Shown: positions 1 to 9,238, counted from the first letter of the stretch. The stretch: DNA of 64,000 nucleotides from Pseudomonas jessenii (GCF_002236115.1 NZ_NIWT01000009.1:124001-188000); one strand, 5' to 3'. The notes: generated by a model not told the origin, from the letters alone. Numbers and translations: made by a program.

Positions 1-983
1 GGTACATAGAACTGTGCACCGAAACGACGGTACGAGTTGACGTTCGGGCAAAGGAACGCCATCTGCGCCGGCAGGGTCTCGAGCACACCGCCGATCGCGT
101 GTCGCAGCGCGGCGTTCTGCTCGGGATCCTCGCTGGCAAAGATGTTGTTGCCTTCTTTGTCGAGAATCGAAATGTGCACGTGCAGACCGTTACCTGCCTG
201 GCCCGGATACGGCTTGGCCATGAAGGTGGTGTCCATCTCGTGGTCGTAGGCGATGTTCTTCACCAGACGCTTGAGCAGGACCGCGTAGTCGCAGGCCTTG
301 ATCGGGTCAGCCACGTGATGCAGGTTGACTTCGAATTGCGCCGGGGCGCTTTCCTTGACGATGGCGTCAGCCGGGATGCCCTGCTCTTTCGCGCCTTCGA
401 GGATGTCTTGCAGGCAATCGACGTATTCGTCGAGGTCGTCGATCAGGTACACCTGGGTCGACATCGGACGCTTGCCGGACACCGGCGAACGTGGCGATTG
501 CGGACGACCGTTCACGTTGTCCTGGTCGATCAGGTAGAACTCCAGTTCGAACGCGGCGCAGATGGTCAGGCCCATGTCGTCGAACTTGCGCACGATATTG
601 GCCAGCACTTCACGCGGGTCGGCGAAGAATGGCTCGCCTTCGATTTCGTGCATGGTCATCAACAGTTGCGCGGTCGGGCGCTTCTGCCATGGCTCGATGC
701 TGAGGGTGCCGGGGATCGGGTAGCAGATCCGGTCGGCATCGCCGATGTCCAGACCCAGGCCGGTGCTTTCCACCGTGGAACCATTGATGTCCAGAGCAAA
801 CAGAGAGGCCGGCAGGTTGATGCCTTTCTCGTAAACCTTATGAAGACTGGTGCGCTCGATGCGCTTGCCGCGCACCACACCGTTCATATCCGCAATCAGA
901 AGGTCGACGTACAAAACCTCAGGATGTTTCTTAAGGAATGCGTTTGCTTCGTTGAGTTGAACGGCACGCAGAGGGACCGACAT
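1..983 (-). CDS. puuA: Gamma-glutamylputrescine synthetase-like glutamine synthetase (partial, 3' end outside window)
   Basis: The minus strand reads open from an ATG at 983 to the window edge, giving about 327 residues of a protein that is usually about 450. The product starts MSVPLRAVQLNEANAFL and has the glutamine synthetase fold, with the metal/ATP segment around EFYLIDQD and the conserved GNGLHVHIS motif near residue 285. In the Puu/Spu pathway such enzymes ligate glutamate to putrescine in the cytosol at the cost of ATP. The divergent PuuD hydrolase and the polyamine ABC transporter genes that follow favour this role over ammonia assimilation. The C-terminus is not in the window, so other GlnA-like polyamine ligases (SpuB, SpuI) cannot be told apart. 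Confidence 0.9.
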   Translation of the reverse strand, partial: MSVPLRAVQLNEANAFLKKHPEVLYVDLLIADMNGVVRGKRIERTSLHKVYEKGINLPASLFALDINGSTVESTGLGLDIGDADRICYPIPGTLSIEPWQKRPTAQLLMTMHEIEGEPFFADPREVLANIVRKFDDMGLTICAAFELEFYLIDQDNVNGRPQSPRSPVSGKRPMSTQVYLIDDLDEYVDCLQDILEGAKEQGIPADAIVKESAPAQFEVNLHHVADPIKACDYAVLLKRLVKNIAYDHEMDTTFMAKPYPGQAGNGLHVHISILDKEGNNIFASEDPEQNAALRHAIGGVLETLPAQMAFLCPNVNSYRRFGAQFYV

Positions 984-1267
984 GATGCACCTATTTTTTT
1001 ACTGTTAATTATTATGTTCACCGCCCTTTCACGAGCCCAGTCAATCCGAAAGGCAAAGTGAAGTCAATAGCGAACACCTGGCCTTTCAACGTTTATTTTC
1101 GGGCCTTTCAGGGGGACGAGAGTGCCAGATACGCCCTCAAACACGCGTAAACCCTGAAGATCGGACGTGCGGCGTTTAGAATTTTTTACATGAGAGTTGT
1201 TAATTAAAATCAACAAGGCTAAGCTCCGGAAAAGCTCGTTCAAGTGTGAAACTTCGAGGTGATAAAA
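984..1267. promoter_or_regulatory. Divergent intergenic region between puuA and puuD
   Basis: This 284-bp AT-richer spacer separates two divergent polyamine catabolism genes and must hold both promoters. T/A-rich stretches lie near 990-1015 and 1185-1215. The puuD ribosome binding site GAGGTGA ends about 5 bases before its ATG. No operator could be assigned with confidence. Confidence 0.4.
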
Positions 1268-2029
1268 ATGGCACTCAAGCCATTGATCGGCGTTACTGCG
1301 TGCGTCAAACAGATTGGCCTGCACCCCTACCACATCAGCGGTGACAAGTACTTGCGTGCTGTCAGCGTTGCGGCGCGGGGGCTGCCTGTCGTTATTCCTT
1401 CCTTAGGCGACCTGACCGAAATCGATGACCTGCTGCCGCAGCTCGACGGTCTGTTGCTGACCGGCTCGCCGTCGAACGTGGAACCCTTCCACTATCAAGG
1501 CCCCGACAGCGCCCCCGGCACGGATCATGATCCGGCGCGGGATGCCACCACCCTTCCCCTGATCCGCGCTGCTATTGCAGCGGGCGTGCCGGTGCTCGGC
1601 ATCTGCCGTGGTTTCCAGGAAATGAACGTGGCGTTCGGTGGCAGCCTGCATCAGAAGGTCCATGAGCTGCCTGGCTTGCTCGACCATCGCGAGGCCGACC
1701 ATCCGGACCTGGCCGTGCAATACGCACCCGCCCATGAGGTGAATGTGCAGCCCGGCGGTGTGTTCGAAGCGCTGGAACTGCCTGCGGTGTTCCAGGTGAA
1801 CTCGATTCACAGCCAGGGCATCGACCGCCTCGCGCCCGGCCTGCGCGCCGAAGCCGTCGCGCCCGATGGCCTGATCGAAGCGATCTCCGTCGAGCACAGC
1901 AAGGCCTTTGCCCTCGGCGTGCAATGGCACCCGGAATGGCAAGTGCTGAACAACCCTCCTTATTTGAGTATTTTCCAGGCGTTCGGCGAAGCCTGCCGGC
2001 AACGGGCGGCACTGCGTCACTCGAGCTGA
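1268..2029 (+). CDS. puuD: Gamma-glutamyl-gamma-aminobutyrate hydrolase (class I GATase, peptidase C26)
   Basis: The 253-residue product hydrolyses gamma-glutamyl-GABA to GABA and glutamate in the glutamylated putrescine pathway. The catalytic triad is visible: nucleophile Cys113 in GICRGF, and His221 and Glu223 in WHPEW. I chose the ATG at 1268 because a GAGGTGA ribosome binding site sits at a good distance; an in-frame GTG at 1259 lies inside that site. The gene diverges from the puuA-type ligase and precedes the polyamine importer genes, as in the spu/puu clusters of pseudomonads. Confidence 0.93.
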   Translation: MALKPLIGVTACVKQIGLHPYHISGDKYLRAVSVAARGLPVVIPSLGDLTEIDDLLPQLDGLLLTGSPSNVEPFHYQGPDSAPGTDHDPARDATTLPLIRAAIAAGVPVLGICRGFQEMNVAFGGSLHQKVHELPGLLDHREADHPDLAVQYAPAHEVNVQPGGVFEALELPAVFQVNSIHSQGIDRLAPGLRAEAVAPDGLIEAISVEHSKAFALGVQWHPEWQVLNNPPYLSIFQAFGEACRQRAALRHSS

Positions 2030-2204
2030 CGTAAAAACACGAACAAACGATTTTCTGCCCCCGTGGGTCAGGCGGGCGTGCCTTTGCGCGCCCGTCACCC
2101 GCGACAACAACACACTGCAATAACAACAAGTACGAAAGGCAGCCAGGATGGCGGCGCCGAATAAACCCGAGCGGTATGGGTGAGTTCGATCAGCAAACGC
2201 AAAT

Positions 2205-2300
2205 CCCTGTGGGAGCGAGCTTGCTCGCGATAGCGATGTGTCAGGTGACATCAATGTCGATTGTGCCGGCCTCATCGCGAGCAAGCTCGCTCCCACAGGG
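2205..2300. repeat. REPIN (inverted pair of REP elements)
   Basis: Two REP elements of the GTGGGAGCGAGCTTGCTCGCGAT type lie in inverted orientation around about 40 bases of spacer, between puuD and potG. The 365-base gap between these genes holds nothing else recognisable apart from the potG leader. Confidence 0.93.
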
Positions 2301-2395
2301 TCTGCGTTCTGACCGAAGTCCCCGATACGGGTTTGCAATCCACTATTAAGCCGGGCCGTGTTGGCCGGGCGACTGAAACCTGTTGGGAGTTTCAC

Positions 2396-3538
2396 ATGGC
2401 AAACGCCTCCAGCATCTACAGGAAGGCTCTTGAGGGTCACCAGGCACCGAAAAAGGTGTTGGTGAAAATCGATCGCGTCGCCAAGAAGTTCGACGAAACC
2501 ATCGCTGTGGACGATGTGTCCCTGGAAATCCACCAGGGTGAAATCTTCGCCCTGCTCGGTGGTTCCGGTTCCGGCAAATCGACCCTGCTGCGCATGCTCG
2601 CCGGTTTCGAGCGCCCGACCGAAGGCCGGATTCTGCTCGACGGTGTCGACATCACCGACATGCCGCCGTACGAACGACCGATCAACATGATGTTCCAGTC
2701 CTACGCGCTGTTCCCGCACATGACGGTAGCGCAGAACATCGCCTTCGGCCTCAAGCAGGACCGTTTGCCAGCGGCCGAAATCGACGCCCGGGTGCAGGAG
2801 ATGCTGCGCCTGGTGCACATGACCCAATACGCCAAGCGCAAGCCGCACCAACTGTCCGGAGGCCAGCGTCAGCGCGTAGCCCTGGCCCGTTCCCTGGCCA
2901 AGCGTCCGAAGCTGCTGCTGCTCGACGAACCGATGGGCGCACTGGATAAAAAGCTGCGTTCGCAGATGCAATTGGAGCTGGTGGAGATCATCGAGCGCGT
3001 GGGCGTGACCTGCGTGATGGTGACCCACGACCAGGAAGAGGCCATGACCATGGCCCAGCGTATCGCGATCATGCACCTGGGCTGGATCGCCCAGATCGGC
3101 AGCCCGGTGGACATTTATGAAGCACCGGTCAGCCGCATGGTCTGCGAATTCATCGGCAACGTGAACGCCTTCGACGGCACCGTGGTCGAGGACCTGGAAG
3201 GTCACGCGATCATCCACAGCCCGGACCTGGAGCAGAAGATCTACGTCGGTCACGGCGTCAGTACTTCGGTGCAGGACAAGTCGATCACCTACGCGATCCG
3301 CCCGGAAAAACTGCTGGTCAGCACCGTCAAGCCGGATAACCGCTACAACTGGTCCGCGGGCAAAGTGCATGACATCGCCTACCTGGGCGGGCACTCGGTG
3401 TTCTACGTCGAGCTGCCTGGGGGCAAGATCGTCCAGTCGTTCATGGCCAACGCCGAACGCCGTGGTGCGCGTCCGACCTGGGACGATCAGGTCTACGTGT
3501 GGTGGGAAGACGACAGCGGCGTGGTACTGCGCGCATGA
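2396..3538 (+). CDS. potG: Polyamine ABC transporter, ATP-binding subunit
   Basis: The 380-residue ATPase energises polyamine uptake. It has a Walker A motif GGSGSGKST near residues 55-63, the ABC signature LSGGQ near 158, Walker B LLLLDEP, the H-loop in VTHDQEE and a C-terminal TOBE-like domain. The open frame extends upstream into the REPIN, but homology starts at MANASSIYRK, so the ATG at 2396 is chosen. The stop overlaps the next start (ATGA), which points to translational coupling with the permease genes. It matches the PotG/SpuF branch of the spermidine/putrescine importer family. Confidence 0.93.
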   Translation: MANASSIYRKALEGHQAPKKVLVKIDRVAKKFDETIAVDDVSLEIHQGEIFALLGGSGSGKSTLLRMLAGFERPTEGRILLDGVDITDMPPYERPINMMFQSYALFPHMTVAQNIAFGLKQDRLPAAEIDARVQEMLRLVHMTQYAKRKPHQLSGGQRQRVALARSLAKRPKLLLLDEPMGALDKKLRSQMQLELVEIIERVGVTCVMVTHDQEEAMTMAQRIAIMHLGWIAQIGSPVDIYEAPVSRMVCEFIGNVNAFDGTVVEDLEGHAIIHSPDLEQKIYVGHGVSTSVQDKSITYAIRPEKLLVSTVKPDNRYNWSAGKVHDIAYLGGHSVFYVELPGGKIVQSFMANAERRGARPTWDDQVYVWWEDDSGVVLRA

Positions 3539-4449
3539 AAACCTTCAATCAGCAATTCCTGAGGTGGGTCCCCAGCGGGCGCAAGTTCGTCATCGGGATT
3601 CCGTTCATCTGGCTGTTCCTGTTCTTCATGTTGCCATTCTTCCTGGTGATGAAGATCAGCTTCTCGGAAGCAGCCCTGGCCATTCCGCCCTACTCGGAGA
3701 TCTACACCTTCGCCGAGCAGAAATTCCAGCTGTTGCTCAACATCGGCAACTACACCCTGCTGGGCGAGGATGAGCTGTACCTGTCTGCCTACCTGGGCTC
3801 GTTGAAGGTGGCGTTTTTCAGCACCGTGATGTGCCTGGTGATCGGTTTCCCGATGGCCTACGCCATCACCAAGGCCAGCAAGGAAGCGCAGAACGTGCTG
3901 ATGCTGCTGATCATGATGCCAACCTGGACCGCGATCCTGATCCGCGTTTATGCGTGGATGGGCATCCTCAGCAACAACGGCCTGCTCAACGGGTTCCTGA
4001 TGTGGACCGGGCTGACGTCGCACCCGATCGAGATCCTCAACACCAACACCGCCGTCTACATTGGCGTCGTCTATGCATACCTGCCGTTCATGGTGCTGCC
4101 GCTGTACGCCAACCTGGTCAAACATGACCAGAGCCTGCTGGAGGCCGCATCGGACCTGGGTTCGAGCACCTTCAACAGCTTCTGGAAAATCACTGTGCCT
4201 TTGGCCAAGAACGGCATCATCGCCGGTTGCATGCTGGTGTTCATTCCGGTGGTCGGTGAGTTCGTGATTCCGGAACTGCTGGGCGGCCCGGAAACCCTGA
4301 TGATCGGCCGTGTGTTGTGGCAAGAGTTCTTCAACAACCGCGACTGGCCAGTGGCGTCCGCCCTGGCGGTGGTAATGCTGTTGATCCTGATTGTGCCGAT
4401 TCTGCTGTTCAACCGCAGCCAGGCCAAAGAGATGGAGGCACGGGGATGA
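3535..4449 (+). CDS. potH: Polyamine ABC transporter, permease subunit PotH/SpuG type
   Basis: The 304-residue inner-membrane protein has an N-terminal TM segment (about residues 18-40) and further helices typical of binding-protein-dependent permeases. The cytoplasmic EAA loop, which docks on the ATPase, reads EAASDLGSSTFNSFWKI. The start at 3535 overlaps the potG stop by four bases. It also overlaps the next permease start by four bases, so the importer genes form one tightly coupled unit. Confidence 0.92.
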   Translation: MKTFNQQFLRWVPSGRKFVIGIPFIWLFLFFMLPFFLVMKISFSEAALAIPPYSEIYTFAEQKFQLLLNIGNYTLLGEDELYLSAYLGSLKVAFFSTVMCLVIGFPMAYAITKASKEAQNVLMLLIMMPTWTAILIRVYAWMGILSNNGLLNGFLMWTGLTSHPIEILNTNTAVYIGVVYAYLPFMVLPLYANLVKHDQSLLEAASDLGSSTFNSFWKITVPLAKNGIIAGCMLVFIPVVGEFVIPELLGGPETLMIGRVLWQEFFNNRDWPVASALAVVMLLILIVPILLFNRSQAKEMEARG

Positions 4450-5330
4450 AACGCTTCGGATTTTCAAAGTTCATGCTGATTTTCGGCCTGTCGTTTATCT
4501 ACCTGCCGATGCTGATTCTGGTGATCTACTCGTTCAACGCCTCCAAGCTGGTGACGGTGTGGGGTGGCTGGTCGATCAAGTGGTACGCCGGTTTGCTCGA
4601 CAACAGCCAGTTGATGGGTTCGGTGCTGCGCTCGCTGGAAATCGCCTGCTACACCGCGATTGCGGCAGTCGCACTAGGGACGCTGGCCGCGTTCGTCCTG
4701 ACCCGCGTCACACGCTTCAAGGGCCGCACGCTGTTCGGTGGCCTGGTCACCGCGCCGCTGGTGATGCCTGAAGTGATCACCGGCCTGTCGCTGTTGCTGC
4801 TGTTCGTGGCCATGGCGCAGTTGATCGGCTGGCCGATGGAGCGTGGCATCGTCACGATCTGGATCGCCCACACCACGTTTTGTGCCGCCTATGTGGCAGT
4901 GGTAGTCTCCGCCCGCCTTCGCGAACTGGACCTGTCCATCGAAGAAGCGGCCATGGACCTGGGTGCGAAGCCGTTCAAGGTGTTTTTCCTGATCACCATT
5001 CCGATGATCGCGCCGTCACTGGCGGCCGGCGGCATGATGTCGTTCGCCCTGTCGCTGGATGACCTAGTGCTGGCGAGTTTCGTGTCCGGCCCGGGTTCCA
5101 CGACCCTGCCGATGGAGGTGTTCTCGGCGGTGCGTCTGGGCGTCAAGCCCGAGATCAACGCCGTGGCCAGCCTGATCCTGTTGGCAGTGTCGATCGTGAC
5201 CTTCATGGTCTGGTACTTCAGCCGCCGTGCCGAAGCCACCCGCAAGCGCGCGATCCAGGAAGCCATGGACCAGACCGCCAGCGAATCCTGGCAGCAACCG
5301 AAAAAGCAAATGGCAGAAGCGACGGCCTGA
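4446..5330 (+). CDS. potI: Polyamine ABC transporter, permease subunit PotI/SpuH type
   Basis: The 294-residue product is the second membrane subunit of the importer. It carries the EAA loop EEAAMDLGAKPFKVFFLI about 200 residues in, between TM helices, and ends with a charged, Gln-rich cytoplasmic tail. The ATG at 4446 overlaps the preceding stop, so synthesis is likely coupled to PotH. A REPIN follows directly, before the gene for the periplasmic binding protein. Confidence 0.92.
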   Translation: MKRFGFSKFMLIFGLSFIYLPMLILVIYSFNASKLVTVWGGWSIKWYAGLLDNSQLMGSVLRSLEIACYTAIAAVALGTLAAFVLTRVTRFKGRTLFGGLVTAPLVMPEVITGLSLLLLFVAMAQLIGWPMERGIVTIWIAHTTFCAAYVAVVVSARLRELDLSIEEAAMDLGAKPFKVFFLITIPMIAPSLAAGGMMSFALSLDDLVLASFVSGPGSTTLPMEVFSAVRLGVKPEINAVASLILLAVSIVTFMVWYFSRRAEATRKRAIQEAMDQTASESWQQPKKQMAEATA

Positions 5331-5338
5331 GGCCGCCC

Positions 5339-5442
5339 CTGTAGGAGCGAGCTCGCTCGCGATGGACGTCAACGATGACGCGGGCTACCCGAATTAACGC
5401 GGCGTCCTTGAGTTTTTCGCGAGCGAGCTCGCTCCTACAAGG
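5339..5442. repeat. REPIN of the GAGCTCGCTCGCG variant
   Basis: This is an inverted REP pair with the core GTAGGAGCGAGCTCGCTCGCGA, which differs from the commoner GAGCTTGCTCGCG variant elsewhere in the window. It sits between potI and potF, where a stable stem-loop could set different mRNA levels for the permease and binding-protein parts of the operon (inference). Confidence 0.92.
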
Positions 5443-5508
5443 GAGCGCGCAAGCGTTCCAGCCACAAATGTTTGCCGTGTGATCTTGAAAAAAAATGGAG
5501 TTGTACCG

Positions 5509-6606
5509 ATGAAAATGTTTGGCAGGACTCTGCTGACACTGTCCTTATTGGGCGCAATCGCCACCGGCGCCCAGGCCAATGACAAGGTTCTGCGCGTCTA
5601 TAACTGGTCGGATTACATTGGCCCGGACACCGTCAAGAAGTTCGAGGAAGAGACTGGCATCCAGGTCACCTACGATGTCTTCGACAGCAACGAAACCCTT
5701 GAGGCACGCCTGCTGGCGGGCAAATCCGGCTACGACATCGTCGTGCCGTCCAACAGCTTCCTGGCCAAGCAGATCAAGGCCGGTGTCTATCAGGAACTGG
5801 ACAAGTCGAAGCTGTCGAACTGGAAAAACCTCAACCCGGTGCTGCTGAAAAACGCCTCCGCGAGCGATCCCGACAACGCCCACGCCATCCCGTACATGTG
5901 GGGTTCGATCGGCATCGGCTTCAACCCCCAGAAGGTCAAGGAAGTGCTCGGCGCCAACGCCCCGACCAACTCCTGGGACCTGCTGTTCAAACCGGAAAAC
6001 GCCGAGAAGCTGAAAGCCTGCGGCATCAGTTTCCTCGATTCGCCGACTGAAATGATCCCGACCGCCCTGCACTACCTGGGCTACCCGGTGAACGATCAGG
6101 ACAAACAGCACATCGCCGAAGCCGAGGCGCTGTTCATGAAGATTCGCCCGAACGTGGCGTACTTCCATTCGTCGAAATACATCTCGGACCTGGCCAACGG
6201 CAACATCTGCGTGGCCGTCGGTTACTCCGGCGACGTGCTGCAGGCCAAGGCCCGCGCCCAGGAAGCCGGGGACAAGGTGAAGATCGACTACAGCATCCCG
6301 AAAGAAGGCGCCGCCAGTTTCTACGACATGCTCGCCATCCCGCGCGATGCCGCCAACGTCGAGAACGCGTACCTGTTCATGAACTTCCTGATGCGCCCCG
6401 ACGTGATTGCCGACATCACCAACAACATCGGCTACAGCAACGCGAACGCTGCGGCCACGCCACTGGTCGATGAAGCGATCCGCAACGATCCGGGCTCCTA
6501 CCCGCCGGAAGCGGTGATGGCCACGCTCTATGCCGTGCCGGACCAGCCGATTGCCGTCCAGCGGATCATGACCCGTGGCTGGACCAAGGTGAAGTTGGGC
6601 CAGTAA
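5509..6606 (+). CDS. potF: Putrescine-type periplasmic binding protein
   Basis: The 365-residue product has a cleavable signal peptide ([20 protein letters not shown], cut near AQA-ND) and the polyamine-binding fold starting with [15 protein letters not shown], a hallmark of PotF/SpuD proteins. It should bind putrescine, or a related polyamine, in the periplasm and deliver it to PotGHI. A GGAG ribosome binding site ending 8 bases before the ATG at 5509 supports this start over the in-frame ATG six bases downstream. Putrescine rather than spermidine preference is inferred from the Puu gene context, not from binding residues. Confidence 0.92.
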   Translation: MKMFGRTLLTLSLLGAIATGAQANDKVLRVYNWSDYIGPDTVKKFEEETGIQVTYDVFDSNETLEARLLAGKSGYDIVVPSNSFLAKQIKAGVYQELDKSKLSNWKNLNPVLLKNASASDPDNAHAIPYMWGSIGIGFNPQKVKEVLGANAPTNSWDLLFKPENAEKLKACGISFLDSPTEMIPTALHYLGYPVNDQDKQHIAEAEALFMKIRPNVAYFHSSKYISDLANGNICVAVGYSGDVLQAKARAQEAGDKVKIDYSIPKEGAASFYDMLAIPRDAANVENAYLFMNFLMRPDVIADITNNIGYSNANAAATPLVDEAIRNDPGSYPPEAVMATLYAVPDQPIAVQRIMTRGWTKVKLGQ

Positions 6607-6638
6607 TTCACTCAGTTGATCTGCTGAGCCTGAGATTG

Positions 6639-6731
6639 CCATCGCGAGCAAGCTCGCTCCCACAGTGGTCCGTGTTGAACCAATGATGTGCGAACGACGC
6701 TCCCCCCTGTGGGAGCGAGCTTGCTCGCGAT
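6639..6731. repeat. REPIN, tail-to-tail orientation
   Basis: The pair begins with ATCGCGAGCAAGCTCGCTCC and ends with GGGAGCGAGCTTGCTCGCGA, so the REPs face opposite to those at 2205-2300. It lies downstream of potF. Confidence 0.92.
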
Positions 6732-6854
6732 GAGGCCAGAACAGCCAGCACACATTTCAGCTTTACCCTTTTCCGTTCACGCAGCGCCTTACCACCGCTG
6801 CCTCTCCTGCAAGTAGAACGGCCTCACCTGGCTCCCTCGGTTCAGGTGAATTTT

Positions 6855-6876
6855 GGCGCCCTCGGGCGCCTTTTTT
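6855..6876 (+). terminator. Rho-independent terminator, possibly the end of a small RNA
   Basis: A perfect 7-bp GC stem (GGCGCCC / GGGCGCC) with a two-base loop is followed by six T. A second hairpin (CACCTG/CAGGTG, 6825-6848) lies just upstream. The position, about 250 bases after potF and beyond a REPIN, allows either termination of the pot operon or of a separate short transcript. Confidence 0.75.
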
Positions 6877-7417
6877 ATTGGGGATCGATCAAAGGCCATT
6901 CAGCCAGCGCCCGATAGCGGCCCTTGTGGGATTCGAACAAGGTGAACCGGTCGGCACGCAGGAAGAATTCCGGCGCCGTTGCGGACTCCGGCACCGGTGC
7001 CCGATAGTCCCGCGCCAGGGTCAGATGCGGACGGTATTCCCTTGGGGCTTGCTCCAGGCCGAACGGCAACATCGCCTGTTCCAGCGCATACACCAGGCGC
7101 AACAATGCCGGGGGCGCCTGCTCCGGTGCGAGCACCAGCGCCCCTGCCCTGCGCCACACGTCCAGCCGATCCAGCACCACCGTCAAGCGCTCGCCCGGTG
7201 TACGGATCGCCGCCGCAGCGGTACAGATATCAGCAATCTGCGCCGCGCCCACCGCCCCCAAGAACTTCAGTGTCAGGTGAAAGTTTTCCGCCGGCACCGG
7301 TCGTCCGTTGCGCAGTTGCAGCGCACTGCGCCACTGCGCTATCTCCCGGCGCTGGGCCGGGGCGCAGTTCAGCGCAAAGAACAGACGCTTGAACGGCTCG
7401 CGGGATTCGTCGTTCAT
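6875..7417 (-). CDS. thpR: RNA 2',3'-cyclic phosphodiesterase (2'-5' RNA ligase family)
   Basis: The 180-residue protein belongs to the 2H phosphoesterase superfamily. Both catalytic tetrapeptides are present: HLTL near residue 46 and HLTL near residue 133 (in EYRPHLTLAR). Enzymes of this family open 2',3'-cyclic phosphates of RNA; the in vivo role is unclear. The ATG at 7417 is preceded by GAGGTG at good spacing, whereas an upstream in-frame start at 7459 lacks such a site. The stop codon overlaps the T-run of the terminator read on the other strand. Confidence 0.88.
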   Translation of the reverse strand: MNDESREPFKRLFFALNCAPAQRREIAQWRSALQLRNGRPVPAENFHLTLKFLGAVGAAQIADICTAAAAIRTPGERLTVVLDRLDVWRRAGALVLAPEQAPPALLRLVYALEQAMLPFGLEQAPREYRPHLTLARDYRAPVPESATAPEFFLRADRFTLFESHKGRYRALAEWPLIDPQ

Positions 7418-7539
7418 GCCGGACACCTCGTGGGAAGACTGCCTGAGTGTACCCAACACTCGCGTACCGACCAGCGCATTTCTGGCATCGTGGGGCAGGC
7501 ACGTTATAGTTTTAGCATCCCGAAAAACCGGAGGGGGCC

Positions 7540-7734
7540 ATGCGACAGATCATCAGCAAGGAACCATGGTGGGCCAGACCGCCCGAGCCCGGCCAGGATG
7601 AACTCAAGCTGGAATGGGGCTGGCTGGTGCACTACAGCGAAGGCGAGCCGCGCTTCGAGTTCATCCGCGAGCGGCCGACGGACGACGAGATCCGCCAGCG
7701 CAAGAGTTGCAGGATCACCCCGACGCCGGAGTGA
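7540..7734 (+). CDS. Small conserved hypothetical protein (64 aa)
   Basis: The product is small, soluble and charged (starts MRQIISKEPWWARPP, ends SCRITPTPE) with many Trp and Glu residues. A strong GGAGGGGG ribosome binding site precedes the ATG. No domain is recognised. The flanking genes are convergent or divergent single units, so context gives no role. Confidence 0.7.
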   Translation: MRQIISKEPWWARPPEPGQDELKLEWGWLVHYSEGEPRFEFIRERPTDDEIRQRKSCRITPTPE

Positions 7735-7748
7735 TCCCGCGTAAGGCG

Positions 7749-8102
7749 TCAGGCCTGGAGGAGCAATTCGAACCCGCCGTACACCATGCGCTGGCCATCG
7801 AAGGGCATCGGATTGACGTCCGGCTTCATGCGCGGGTCCTGCATCATCTTGTCCATTCCGGCATTGCGCCTGGCCTTGTCCGGCCAGACGATCCAGCCAA
7901 AGGCAACGGTTTCGCCTTCCTTGAGCTTCACCGACATTGGAAACGAGGTGACCTTGCCTTCCGGGACATCCTCGCCCCAGCATTCGACCACGCTCAAGGC
8001 ACCGTTTTCCTTGAAAATCGAGGCGGCGATTTCGGCGTGTTTGATGTATTGCTCACGGTTGGCGGTAGGTACGGCAGCAATAAAACCATCGACATATGAC
8101 AT
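7749..8102 (-). CDS. DUF1428 family protein
   Basis: The 117-residue protein starts MSYVDGFIAAVPTANRE and contains the family-typical stretch FGWIVWPDKARRNAGMD and the ending RMVYGGFELLL. DUF1428 proteins have a ferredoxin-like alpha/beta barrel fold similar to antibiotic monooxygenase/YciI-type proteins; the activity is unknown. AAGGAGAGA just upstream supports the ATG at 8102, over an upstream in-frame start at 8162. Confidence 0.88.
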   Translation of the reverse strand: MSYVDGFIAAVPTANREQYIKHAEIAASIFKENGALSVVECWGEDVPEGKVTSFPMSVKLKEGETVAFGWIVWPDKARRNAGMDKMMQDPRMKPDVNPMPFDGQRMVYGGFELLLQA

Positions 8103-8119
8103 GAGTATCTCTCCTTGGG

Positions 8120-9238
8120 TCATGGGGTGTTCTGCTGGGTAGTCGATTGCGCTGGCGTCCAATCGACAGCGCCGGTACTCAAACCGACCGGTGGTTCAGT
8201 ACTCACCGCCAGGCTGCCTTCGATCTGCCCCGCCATGTAAAGCGTGCCAGCCATGACGCCGGTGGTCGGGTTCTGCACCAGTTTGAGCCAGGCCTTGTCG
8301 AAGGTATTGCCCAGGCTGCTGCGGATCAGCGCCTCGCTGTCGGGCCGGTCATTGGCCTGAATCAGTGCGCGAATGCCCGCCACCCCTATCGTGATCAAGC
8401 CACCGGCGAGTCTCCCGGCTGCCGCGGCCACGGCGCTGGCGGCCCCGCGCGGGGCCATCTCGGCTTCCATCCGCCGGCTGGCGCGCCTGGCCACCGGCGC
8501 CATCGCGGTGTCGGTCGAGCCCACCCCCTTGTCGCCACCGGCCTTGTGGATTTTGTCGACCAGCGCGGCGAAGGCCGGCAAGGTGTTCAGTGATTCGGTG
8601 TGCACGATCTGGTACAACGAAGCGTCCCGCGCCGGCGGCGGCCCGAGGGCGATGGCCGGGATTTTCTGGATGCGCCCGTTGAGCTGGGCCATCGGCACGC
8701 CGTGGCGGGTGGAGATTTTCTGCAGCTCTTCCTTGAGGATGTCGACGTAGAACGCCGCTGCCAGACCGAGAATCGCATCGGGATCGACTTCCAATGCCGC
8801 CGGGGCCAGGACCTTCTCCTGATAGGCTTCGAGCAGGTACGCCGCCAGGCGTTTTTCCGATGCGTCCTGCTCACCCTTGGCGCTGAGGGTGTACCAGCTG
8901 ACCTTCACCGACAGCCATTCCTGGGTCCAGTAGCTGCTGAACCACGGAATGAAATTCTGTTCGGTCAACTCATAGACCCGTGTACGCCAGTACTCCATGG
9001 CGCCGCGGGCGTAGATTCTGGTTTGCTCGGTGGCTGACTGCGACGCAGCGACGATCTCCCGGTCCACTTGCTGCCAGGTGCTCGTTGAGACGATGACCGG
9101 CACCACTTCCACCGGCGCACGCGGCGGTGTGGCGCACCCCGCCAACACCACCAGCACGGCGACGATCAGCGAACGCAGGCTCAAGATTGCGACTTCCCGC
9201 AGTGTGCACCGGACGAAATGCCCGACACTCGAAACCAT
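8120..9238 (-). CDS. Putative lipoprotein of unknown function
   Basis: The product has a hydrophobic N-terminal segment ending in the lipobox LAGC, so it should be lipidated and anchored to a membrane from the periplasmic side. The mature part (about 330 residues) is helical, with a Gly/Ala-rich stretch near residues 240-290 and a Thr/Gln-rich tail. No known domain is recognised. The start is uncertain: ATG at 9238 is used here, but a TTG at 9184 with GGGAAG upstream would give a more typical short lipoprotein signal. The open frame continues further upstream through a REP pair, which is not coding. Confidence 0.7.
   Translation of the reverse strand: MVSSVGHFVRCTLREVAILSLRSLIVAVLVVLAGCATPPRAPVEVVPVIVSTSTWQQVDREIVAASQSATEQTRIYARGAMEYWRTRVYELTEQNFIPWFSSYWTQEWLSVKVSWYTLSAKGEQDASEKRLAAYLLEAYQEKVLAPAALEVDPDAILGLAAAFYVDILKEELQKISTRHGVPMAQLNGRIQKIPAIALGPPPARDASLYQIVHTESLNTLPAFAALVDKIHKAGGDKGVGSTDTAMAPVARRASRRMEAEMAPRGAASAVAAAAGRLAGGLITIGVAGIRALIQANDRPDSEALIRSSLGNTFDKAWLKLVQNPTTGVMAGTLYMAGQIEGSLAVSTEPPVGLSTGAVDWTPAQSTTQQNTP

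Noticed and set aside
1403-3394. Long minus-strand open frame (663 codons) opposite puuD and potG
   Set aside because: It is antisense to well-supported genes, spans a REPIN and has a His/Val/Gln-rich composition typical of the reverse frame of high-GC genes.
5545-6753. Minus-strand open frame of 402 codons opposite potF
   Set aside because: Antisense shadow of potF that begins inside a REP element; the composition is that of a shadow frame.
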